A DNA stretch of 31,594 nt from a virus. Below, one piece after another: positions 23,689-30,943 of the stretch; the stretch's first letter is position 1; every line of letters starts with the position of its first letter. The position numbers and the translations under genes were made by a program. Where the stretch lies: positions 1-31,594 of IMG/VR virus record IMGVR_UViG_3300013122_000011; one strand, written 5' to 3'. The notes beneath the pieces are model-generated. The model worked only from the letters and a program-made list of their open reading frames with translations. It searched no databases and was not told where the DNA came from.

Positions 23689-24535
23689 TACATGGGGCAA
23701 TAACCTTTTCTCTCTTTGAAAAGAAAAAGCTATTAAAAAGACCCCGTATATTATTCATCTCCTTGCCTTCCCAAATCCTTACCAAATCCCCTGGCTCAAT
23801 TATTTTCCCTAATTTACAGTCACCTCTTACATCATCAGTACAGCAGATAAGAACATCTCCATTCCAGCCAACGTGTGACAGTATAAAAGGATAATCACAT
23901 ACAGAGGGGCTTAAACATCCCTCATCATAGCCATTCTTCCAAGCATATTCTGAAACCAAACCAAACCAAGGGTTAAGCTTCTCTGTTACATGGACATTAT
24001 CATGAGGTAGATACCTTCTGTACTCAGAGAAGAATTGGCCTATATCTTCTTCTGTATGATATTTATTCAATACCATATTCATATGAATATTTACTTTCTG
24101 ATTATGGCCTAAACTATCAACAATTCTTGTAAAGGCATCATCGGAAAATACCTGCCTCATGCCGGATTTATCATACATATGCTTTGTCATAGCTATTAGG
24201 ACGGTGCTACCACTTTCATTTATAGCCTTTAATAACTCATCTAAATCTCCAGGCATATAGGCACAATTAAGGAATAGCTCAAAATGCTCTATTCCTATAC
24301 TCCCCAAATACTTTACATAACCAGTAAGATGAGGATAAAACAATGGCTCTCCCAGACCATTTAGATTAAGGCCGATGTTAGGATTATAAGCAATAGCATC
24401 TTTGGCTATAATCTTTGCCAACTCGATGTCCATATGGCCTACTGGTCTTGTCATAGAAGAGCGTGGGCATTCAGCACAGTTCAAATTACATGCATTAGTT
24501 AGCTCTATTTGTACAGCGACAAGATTAGTTTCCAT
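23645..24535 (-). CDS. Radical SAM enzyme with SPASM-like C-terminus (second of two)
   Basis: A 296-residue protein. The radical SAM CX3CX2C motif is C16/C20/C23 in NACNLNCAECPRSS, binding the 4Fe-4S cluster that cleaves SAM. A GEP motif follows in LNGLGEPLFYP. The C-terminal third has a SPASM/twitch pattern: a Cys, then GWNGDVLICCTDD, GDCKLGKI, an IWEGKEMNNIRGLF segment and a final CNEC pair, for auxiliary cluster binding. This class acts on peptides, sugars or other small molecules by H-atom abstraction. The start overlaps the previous stop by one base (TAATG). No B12-binding domain is present. No precursor peptide is evident nearby. It is one of two such enzymes in this cassette, and they are only distantly alike by eye. 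Confidence 0.9.
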   Translation of the reverse strand: METNLVAVQIELTNACNLNCAECPRSSMTRPVGHMDIELAKIIAKDAIAYNPNIGLNLNGLGEPLFYPHLTGYVKYLGSIGIEHFELFLNCAYMPGDLDELLKAINESGSTVLIAMTKHMYDKSGMRQVFSDDAFTRIVDSLGHNQKVNIHMNMVLNKYHTEEDIGQFFSEYRRYLPHDNVHVTEKLNPWFGLVSEYAWKNGYDEGCLSPSVCDYPFILSHVGWNGDVLICCTDDVRGDCKLGKIIEPGDLVRIWEGKEMNNIRGLFNSFFFSKREKVIAPCNECNRTEWLRYGIR

Positions 24536-25503
24536 TATTTATCATACCCCATCCCTTCTATATGAAGTTCTTTGTAGATGTCTGCAACTATACCTCTATA
24601 CTTTTTAGGGACTGTTGACTCCCAAAGCTTATGTTCCCTATCAAGCCAAAAAGGAGAGCAGCTCTTGACGAAGTTGTCATTGACTGGATGCTTCAGATGG
24701 TCCCAAGCCCTTGTGCCGCCCCACCAATGGATAAAATAAGGGTCTGCCTTAGTCCCATAATATGTTCCTTCGGGAAGGGTATGGCCACAAGCTTGGATAT
24801 AAATATGCTCAACCGGAACTCTAGTTTCTTGCCACTCGCCCTGAAGCCTACAGTACAGCCACTGACCAGGCTCAAACCAAGCAGCCTGAGGAACGCCTCT
24901 TTCAATATACTGACGTTGTTCTGGAGTAGGATTTTTTATTCCTCTTGTCTCTGAAAAGACTCCAACAGTATCTGGTATAGAAGAATCTTGCCCAGGCTCA
25001 TCACAAGACTTATCCCCCGAAGGATGGTAAAGAACCCTGTCTTTATTTGCCCTAACTTCTTGCTGATAGTCCCAAAGCATCTTCATGCGGTACATAGTCC
25101 CAGAGGCATTTATGTTCTGATGATTCCGTCCCTCATCCCAATAGAAGCCAGCTATCCCGACTTCAGGCCTCATGAAACTAAGGAACCAGTCCAGCCAGCC
25201 ATCCTTCATTGCCATACAATCTGTTTCCATCGTGAAGAGATACTCATACTTGTCATGGACTAAATCAAGTATTTCATCAAGCCCAACAGCATGAGAATGC
25301 TTCCTCCGCACACAATCTATAATAGTCACTCCATCCCCCAGTTCTGTACCTGTTATAGCCTTTAGACTACAGTGACCTGGCCAAGAATTTGCTACATAGA
25401 TGTCGAATGGGTTTTCGTTCTTTTTACTCTTGATAGAGTAGATGCTTGTTTGTGACCACTTTGCAACATGGCCATGTGTTAGAGCTACTGCTACTTTTTT
25501 CAT
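24535..25503 (-). CDS. GT-A-type glycosyltransferase-like protein
   Basis: A 322-residue protein. It begins with a GT-A-like strand (MKKVAVALTHGH), has YLFTMETDCMAMKDGWLDW at about 88-106, where ETD is in the position of a DxD metal motif, and a C-terminal HWWGGTRAWDHLKHP region typical of Trp-rich acceptor or metal-binding ends. The family number is not clear; GT2-like is the best guess. I chose ATG 25503. GGAGG at 25510-25514 lies 6 bases before it, while the in-frame ATG at 25557 has no site and would overlap the upstream gene. Sampled lines inside it reach 58% GC, unlike the AT-rich methyltransferases next to it, so it may have a separate origin. Donor and acceptor unknown. Confidence 0.7.
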   Translation of the reverse strand: MKKVAVALTHGHVAKWSQTSIYSIKSKKNENPFDIYVANSWPGHCSLKAITGTELGDGVTIIDCVRRKHSHAVGLDEILDLVHDKYEYLFTMETDCMAMKDGWLDWFLSFMRPEVGIAGFYWDEGRNHQNINASGTMYRMKMLWDYQQEVRANKDRVLYHPSGDKSCDEPGQDSSIPDTVGVFSETRGIKNPTPEQRQYIERGVPQAAWFEPGQWLYCRLQGEWQETRVPVEHIYIQACGHTLPEGTYYGTKADPYFIHWWGGTRAWDHLKHPVNDNFVKSCSPFWLDREHKLWESTVPKKYRGIVADIYKELHIEGMGYDK

Positions 25504-25538
25504 CTCCATCCTCCGTTCTTCTTGGTTTATGATTTGGT

Positions 25539-26246
25539 CTACAAAGAAAGTATCCATACTGTACTACTTCCCTTTAATCTATATAAATCTCTATTAATAT
25601 ATTCAGAAAATCTATCAATAGAGCTAATAAGCCCTTCAAATTCTTTATTCCCTATTCTATAATCATGCCATATTATAGAATACCTATCAGACTTATTCTC
25701 CCAAGCCCACAGACTATCCTTCCACACAGAGTCTCCTGAATGGTCAGCATCTATAAAGCATAAATCGAAATTTTCCCCCAACTTAGTTTCCCAAGACTTT
25801 CCTCTAATTGATTCATATTTTATATTATTCAAGGATGCAATGTAACCTGTAGGAACTTGTAAATTACCGGGCATATATCGAAAATCCTTATCATCTACAG
25901 ATACTATGCTTGACCCTCTATTAAGCATATATAATAGAACTAAACCAATTCCAAGAGATGTGCCAAATTCAACTATATTTTTAGGCTTTATAAATTCAGA
26001 AATAAAGGTCAACTCCTGTACATAAAACCCATCATCACGATAAGGTTCTGGAACTTCAGGCTTACTCCCATACCAAGCCCTAAAAGATTCAATATCATTA
26101 AGAGCTTGCAAATTCTTGTCCTCTCCTTTGAAGCCAAGGCTTACTAAATCAAATCCTGATAACTTTAGATAAAAGTATTCTCTCCAATCATGAATACAAT
26201 CACCTAAGAAACCGGAGAAATATTCTTCACTAAGTTCCTTAACCAT
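25539..26246 (-). CDS. Rossmann methyltransferase-like protein (Methyltransf_24 type), second of tandem pair
   Basis: A 235-residue protein with SAM-binding motif I at about 91-100 (IVEFGTSLGI), an Asp at the end of strand two (IVSVDDKD), and LCFIDADHSGDSVWKD followed by SIIWHDYR. The FIDADH...D pattern is typical of Methyltransf_24 and of the related cephalosporin-hydroxylase-type O-methyltransferases such as TylF/CmcI relatives. The ATG overlaps the preceding methyltransferase stop by 8 bases with GAGG 4 bases upstream, so the two are coupled. One sampled line is 25% GC, among the lowest I counted. Sugar or polyketide O-methylation is the usual role of the family; the substrate here is unknown. 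Confidence 0.75.
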   Translation of the reverse strand: MVKELSEEYFSGFLGDCIHDWREYFYLKLSGFDLVSLGFKGEDKNLQALNDIESFRAWYGSKPEVPEPYRDDGFYVQELTFISEFIKPKNIVEFGTSLGIGLVLLYMLNRGSSIVSVDDKDFRYMPGNLQVPTGYIASLNNIKYESIRGKSWETKLGENFDLCFIDADHSGDSVWKDSLWAWENKSDRYSIIWHDYRIGNKEFEGLISSIDRFSEYINRDLYRLKGSSTVWILSL

Positions 26247-26991
26247 TCTTCCTCAGAAGACAGACCGCATCTGTCGTAGTTACCTCAACCTTATGCCAAT
26301 CTTTTTCATCATCAAGCCATTCACTTATTGCTCTTTTAACACCTCCAGGGATTTCATCAAAATTGTTCCCCTCGAATGTAGCATCATCCATAAGCAAGTA
26401 ATTCGACATTTTACTAGCTATTTCTAGTTCCATCAATGTATGAGCATATGAGTGTATTGTATCTATAAAAATCATATCAAAGCGGGAATTTATCGAATTA
26501 AGAAACTCTATGCTGTCAGATTGAACAAACTTCCAAAAACTATACTTCCCATACCTGTTAGCTGTTCCTGATAGAGGGTTCCTATCAACTGACAAAAGGC
26601 TGCCATTATGCTTTTCACACCAACAAAGAAATATACTTGTACTTATGGCAGAATCTCCTCCAACGCCAAGCTCCAATATATTTCTCGGCATACCACAGAA
26701 GCTAATAGCTCTCTCATAATCATGAGCAATTGGCACTCTTAAAAGATTTATAATTCGATGAACCTCCAACTCACTGTCAAATTCTTTTCCAACCATACCC
26801 AAGGCAATTGGAACAATCTGGTTAGTATTCACCTGATACTCTGAAAGATGTTTCCAGTTCGACCACTCGTCCAATTCTCCTGGAAGTACATTTTGACCAT
26901 ACTTTAATAGCCAATCCCTTGTTGAATCTTTTTGCCCTGGATTTGTGCTTCCATAATACTCAAAAAGCCACTCCCTTGTAAGCTTAAACAT
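26239..26991 (-). CDS. Rossmann methyltransferase-like protein (Methyltransf_24 type), first of tandem pair
   Basis: A 250-residue protein of the same superfamily as its downstream neighbour. Motif I is ILELGVGGDS at about 105-114. It then has LLSVDRNPL, MIFIDTIHSYAHTLMELE and YLLMDDATFEG. The acidic DD after the last strand fits a metal-assisted O-methyltransferase. The N-terminal 95 residues are unrelated to those of the neighbour by eye, so the pair is not a simple recent duplication. A good site (GGAGG, 5-base spacer) precedes ATG 26991. A sampled line is 28% GC, well below the portal. It begins 14 bases after the radical SAM gene stop. Confidence 0.78.
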   Translation of the reverse strand: MFKLTREWLFEYYGSTNPGQKDSTRDWLLKYGQNVLPGELDEWSNWKHLSEYQVNTNQIVPIALGMVGKEFDSELEVHRIINLLRVPIAHDYERAISFCGMPRNILELGVGGDSAISTSIFLCWCEKHNGSLLSVDRNPLSGTANRYGKYSFWKFVQSDSIEFLNSINSRFDMIFIDTIHSYAHTLMELEIASKMSNYLLMDDATFEGNNFDEIPGGVKRAISEWLDDEKDWHKVEVTTTDAVCLLRKNG

Positions 26992-27005
26992 ATCATCCTC
27001 CGATG

Positions 27006-27944
27006 TTATATAAAATCTTCATGTTTTCCGGATTCAATTAAACTACCAATAATCTCATTCTGACCGGCGAATACGCAATGATTACACATATTGGTATCCA
27101 CTAAAGATTCTCTCTTGGAATACATATCCTCTAATTGAGTCCAATGATATATCCTATATTTCTCATTAAACTTCTTCCCAGCATCATCATTCAAAACCGT
27201 GCTGCTACAAGGGAATATATATCCATCACAATAGAGGAATGGCTTATAATATCCCCAATAACAATTACTTGGTCTTTTAAACTGCTTCTTCTGATAGAAC
27301 AAAGGTTGGCCAATCCTCTCCACAATCGGCTCAATTTTATTATGCTGGACTTCTAAATCTTCCGATGAGCAGCAGCAATTAGGAACCACACGCACATAAT
27401 CAGCACCATTCTCTCTGGCCATTCGAGCTATCCTCTCCAGAGTCTCTATGCTTGAGTCTGGTCCATAGCAGTAGCTATAGCCTAAAGTACCTCGTATCTT
27501 AGGTATTACAACCGAATCACAATAATCCAGACTGTTGAGAGACACCCGTATCCAGTCGAATTTATCCAGAATAGTATTCGAATAGTCTCCCATCATCGTC
27601 CCGTTGGTAATCAAGCCCAACCGGATTTGAGCATAATACTTGGAAAGCCACTTCACATACTCATCAAAATTAACATACATCAACGGCTCTCCCCCACCAG
27701 TTATCTCGATTGTATTTATCCCTTGTTTTATGAATGCTGTAGTAGCATCAATTAATTCATTGAATCCAAATTCATACTTCTTCTCCCGATTGGCAACACT
27801 ACAGAAAGAACACTTCAGGTTACACTTCTCGGTTAAGGCCAACTGAAGAGAAATAGGACGGGGATAGAGCAGTAAGGATGAGTCTTTAATGCATTTTTTG
27901 ATAAACTTTGAGCCTGTGCTAGTATAGGTGTTTGTATATTCCAT
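27006..27944 (-). CDS. Radical SAM enzyme with SPASM/twitch-like C-terminus (first of two)
   Basis: A 312-residue protein. CX3CX2C is C41/C45/C48 in TEKCNLKCSFCSVA, and the SAM-binding GGGEP motif is at 83-87 (IEITGGGEPLMY). The C-terminal region has a Cys cluster NCYWGYYKPFLYCDGYIFPC and a final CNHC, a twitch/SPASM-type set for an auxiliary cluster. The sequence between (LGLITNGTMM, IRVSLNS) matches the radical SAM barrel strands. These enzymes usually act on peptides or small molecules. AAGGA lies 5 bases before ATG 27944, 10 bases after the GT2 stop. Its GC is mixed (about 40 to 53% in sampled lines). The substrate cannot be told from sequence. Confidence 0.9.
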   Translation of the reverse strand: MEYTNTYTSTGSKFIKKCIKDSSLLLYPRPISLQLALTEKCNLKCSFCSVANREKKYEFGFNELIDATTAFIKQGINTIEITGGGEPLMYVNFDEYVKWLSKYYAQIRLGLITNGTMMGDYSNTILDKFDWIRVSLNSLDYCDSVVIPKIRGTLGYSYCYGPDSSIETLERIARMARENGADYVRVVPNCCCSSEDLEVQHNKIEPIVERIGQPLFYQKKQFKRPSNCYWGYYKPFLYCDGYIFPCSSTVLNDDAGKKFNEKYRIYHWTQLEDMYSKRESLVDTNMCNHCVFAGQNEIIGSLIESGKHEDFI

Positions 27945-27954
27945 ATATATCCTT

Positions 27955-28725
27955 CTACTTGTCTAAATATTCCTTATAATTAATCATGGCAACACCAGCA
28001 GCACGCTCTTTCTCATAGGTGTCCCAAATCTCTTTATTCTCTTTATCCTTTTCCCAAAGACCCTGGCAAAGGTTTGCAATTTGACTTTTCCTCTCATTGC
28101 TTTTCATCCACCCGAAGTGCCTTATAACAGGATTATCAATATTCATACTAATCCCTATTTTAACATCTGGCCTCCGGTCAACTATCTCATGAACCCGTCT
28201 ATAGAATTGAATTTTGCTCTTCCCGTCAGGCAGCATGACCCTTTTTAAAAGCCTTGGCTGCCAATCGGGATTTATATTCAAAGCCTCTCTCCAATTGCTT
28301 CCAACATTTTCCATACTCCCATACTCAACTTTAGTCTCCTCCCAATCCTGGTAGTGACATCTTGGAAGTGCTATTAGAAGAATTTCTTCATCAGGATTCT
28401 TTTCACACTCATCAATAACTGAGCGTATCCTTTTGGCATCCTCTCTCCACATACGCTCATCTCCATCTATTATCAAGACCCAATCCATACCCTCGGAAAG
28501 TTCTATGAGCTTTGTACGGGAGTACCCATATCCATCAATCCTTATCATCTTAGACTCTATCAAGTTAAGTTTATCCCCAACCACTTCCCTCAACTTTTCT
28601 ATAGTCCCATCAGTACTCCCGCTGTCTACAACTGTCCACATATCTACAACATCTTTGAATATGTCCCAAATAGGTTTTATATTCAATACCTCATCTTCAA
28701 AATTACTCGCAAGCCCTAGTTTCAT
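27955..28725 (-). CDS. GT2-family glycosyltransferase
   Basis: A 256-residue protein with GT2 features: VVDSGSTDGT at about 32-41 (nucleotide-binding loop), WVLIIDGDERMW at about 82-93 (the DxD metal motif, D87/D89), and QFYRRVHEIVDRRPD further on, where a conserved HE is seen in bacterial GT2 enzymes of the lipooligosaccharide-type group. It transfers a sugar from a nucleotide donor to an unknown acceptor. ATG 28725 is chosen over ATG 28731: GGAGG is 7 bases before the first but only 1 base before the second. It is the first cassette gene, directly after the portal, and no promoter is evident between them, so it is probably on the portal message. Confidence 0.88.
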   Translation of the reverse strand: MKLGLASNFEDEVLNIKPIWDIFKDVVDMWTVVDSGSTDGTIEKLREVVGDKLNLIESKMIRIDGYGYSRTKLIELSEGMDWVLIIDGDERMWREDAKRIRSVIDECEKNPDEEILLIALPRCHYQDWEETKVEYGSMENVGSNWREALNINPDWQPRLLKRVMLPDGKSKIQFYRRVHEIVDRRPDVKIGISMNIDNPVIRHFGWMKSNERKSQIANLCQGLWEKDKENKEIWDTYEKERAAGVAMINYKEYLDK

Positions 28726-28748
28726 TTTCATTCCTCCCTATTCTTGTT

Positions 28749-30434
28749 CTACTCTTGAGGTTTTGGTTTTGGCTCAGTAGGCTTCTTGTCCTGTGGCTGA
28801 GCGCCGGCATTTCCCTCTACATTCTCATCCACTTTCACATACTCCTCAGGGTATCTCTCCTCTTCCGTAGCCCTGTAAAGTAACTGATTGTGATAATCTC
28901 CAATCCCCAACTTATCGGCAGTAAGAGACTTTGGAGTGCCGAGATGGTAAGTGAGGCTCCCCCGCTTGCTGCCAAGAGATGCATTCGCAACATTCAGCAT
29001 ATCCACCTCAGCCGACATAGGAAAAGAAACCTTTATGAGAGATTCTGGACGCTTCACGACATCTCTAAATTTAGGCTTCTTTGCCTTAAACTCTACTGCC
29101 TCCCTGACCGTCATATCCACAAAGTACCTATCAAAGCACCCTTTGGTAAAGAATATAAACTTCCAAAAGTCATTGATAAAGAAATTCCTTGCCATATCCC
29201 GAACATCCGATATGAAATCCAGATACGGTGTGCGGCTTCCCTTTACACTGGCATATGTTGGGCCTTTTATATCGCTGGAAGTTATATCATACGGTTGCCT
29301 CAACCCGCCACTTATCCACTTCAGGAAGTCCTCATCCTCTCCCGACAGACGAGGCAGATTTGGGTTAAGAAGTAATGGCTTCACACCAGGAGGGCAGAAC
29401 AAGCGGTCTGCTGGACGGAGGGGCTGGGCCAAACCTGTCTCCTTTTTCTTTTCCTCCGGAAGGGCCAGCCACCGAACCCATGTCTTTTGGTCTTCAAACT
29501 GGTAGAAGATAAAGAAGGAAGATATGGCCTTCATGTACTCAAACCTCCACTCCTTTGCCTCCTTATAGTCCTCTATCGGCTCAAACACAGTACGGAGACT
29601 GCTCACATACCTATCCATCTCCTTAACACCAAAGCGCCAGTTCAGAACATAACTCCTGTATAAAAGCTTATTTCTGGACTTTTTCTTAACATCCGGGTTT
29701 TGCTCGACATCTTTAGGGTCAAACCCTTTAGTCTGGTCATATTCAAGCGCAAGCTTTGGCAAGTACCCCACATACACACTCGGATAGAACACATATCCAG
29801 AACCCTTAGCAGCTTCCTTCGGGTCTGTCCGAACCTTGAAAAAGAGGGGGAGGTTATTCTTACGCTTATGGGCTATTATATCCTCAACCATTCCTGGCTC
29901 TATAATATCAACCTCGACAAAGCCGTCATCTTCATGAACTGTGAGCTTGAGGAAAAGCTCTGACTCAACCAGCTTTCGTGTTACAAATCCCGATATGGAA
30001 GAATACAGCTCATTCCTCACATCATATACAATCCTATCTATCCACCGATTTATTTTCCAGTTCTCGCTATAGAACTGGAATCCTTCTCCGGTTATCCTCC
30101 CAACTATCCGCTCTATGGAAGTCCGTACAAATGCATCCTTTATGTACTTATCCCAAGCCGTAGCATTGATAGTTGCCCTGTCCCACTTGGACTCTTCCTT
30201 TGACCTTGCCTGGTACCCGTAGAATGCTTGAGGGATGACGTAGCTGGTAGGGGAGTTCTTAATAGTAGAGTCATAATTTGGGCTCCATGCTGCTGATTGA
30301 ATAACATTCACAACACCGCCCTTCCCTAAATGGTTAAGAACTTTCTCTGCAGTCCTATTATTGATATCATCATATTTAACCATTAAAGGAGGTATTTTAG
30401 CCATTTTAGCCGGAGTTTTCACTGGTTTTCTCAT
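28749..30434 (-). CDS. Portal protein
   Basis: A 561-residue protein with the outline of a siphophage portal: a N-terminal clip/wing part, a long helical and beta middle (VTRKLVESELFLKLTVHEDD, YKEAKEWRFEYMKAISSFF), a region LPRLSGEDEDFLKWISGGL, and a disordered Pro/Lys/Glu-rich tail (KKPTEPKPKPQE). It forms the dodecameric DNA channel at the head vertex. It lies upstream of protease, scaffold and capsid genes as in lambda, but with the enzyme cassette in between. ATG 30434 is preferred to ATG 30446: GGAGG (30440-30444) lies 5 bases before it. Sampled lines run 52-60% GC, above the cassette methyltransferases. Confidence 0.88.
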   Translation of the reverse strand: MRKPVKTPAKMAKIPPLMVKYDDINNRTAEKVLNHLGKGGVVNVIQSAAWSPNYDSTIKNSPTSYVIPQAFYGYQARSKEESKWDRATINATAWDKYIKDAFVRTSIERIVGRITGEGFQFYSENWKINRWIDRIVYDVRNELYSSISGFVTRKLVESELFLKLTVHEDDGFVEVDIIEPGMVEDIIAHKRKNNLPLFFKVRTDPKEAAKGSGYVFYPSVYVGYLPKLALEYDQTKGFDPKDVEQNPDVKKKSRNKLLYRSYVLNWRFGVKEMDRYVSSLRTVFEPIEDYKEAKEWRFEYMKAISSFFIFYQFEDQKTWVRWLALPEEKKKETGLAQPLRPADRLFCPPGVKPLLLNPNLPRLSGEDEDFLKWISGGLRQPYDITSSDIKGPTYASVKGSRTPYLDFISDVRDMARNFFINDFWKFIFFTKGCFDRYFVDMTVREAVEFKAKKPKFRDVVKRPESLIKVSFPMSAEVDMLNVANASLGSKRGSLTYHLGTPKSLTADKLGIGDYHNQLLYRATEEERYPEEYVKVDENVEGNAGAQPQDKKPTEPKPKPQE

Positions 30435-30448
30435 TTTTCCCTCCATTT

Positions 30449-30940
30449 TTACTTAAAATTTGATAATTTGTACTTCTGCTTTCTTAAGGACTGTTTACTA
30501 CTTTTGAAAGTACGCAGCCTCCTGTAGGCTACATTGAAATGCTTAGCCAGACACTTTATCCCCCTCAACCTTAAAACCTTTACCGTTATCGGCCTGATGT
30601 TAAGCATATAGGATATTTCATTTATATCCAGTCCATCCAAATAGAAAAGCTTGACACACTCCCACTGCCTCTTAGGCATCTTTACATTTTTAAGATTTTC
30701 AATATACTCTAAAGGCTGACAGGCGGGAGGGGTGCTTTCATACGGCAGCACATCATACAGTTTATCCTCGTTCCATTTATTCTCAACACTTCCTCTGCCT
30801 TTAATGCGGGAGAAAAAGAAAATCGAGTAGTCATCAATCCTGAGCTCCTTCAGGCCTACATAATCCTGGTTAACATACTCCTCTGCCTTAAGGCAAAGAG
30901 TCTTACATGTAAATCTCTCATCACACATCCGGCACAGCAT
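30449..30940 (-). CDS. Sigma-region-4-like helix-turn-helix protein with N-terminal Cys cluster
   Basis: A 163-residue protein. Residues about 88-134 (PKRQWECVKLFYLDGLDINE, then ISYMLNIRPITVKVLRLRG) match the sigma-70 region 4 / LuxR-type DNA-binding helix-turn-helix. The N-terminus has Cys 3, 6, 12 and 16 (LCRMCDERFTCKTLCL), which could bind zinc. It has no region 2, so it is not a full sigma factor. It may be a DNA-binding regulator of the late operon or a packaging-associated recognition protein. It starts 3 bases after the previous gene stop and ends 14 bases before the portal start, so it is transcribed with the virion genes. Confidence 0.65.
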   Translation of the reverse strand: MLCRMCDERFTCKTLCLKAEEYVNQDYVGLKELRIDDYSIFFFSRIKGRGSVENKWNEDKLYDVLPYESTPPACQPLEYIENLKNVKMPKRQWECVKLFYLDGLDINEISYMLNIRPITVKVLRLRGIKCLAKHFNVAYRRLRTFKSSKQSLRKQKYKLSNFK

Positions 30941-30943
30941 AGG

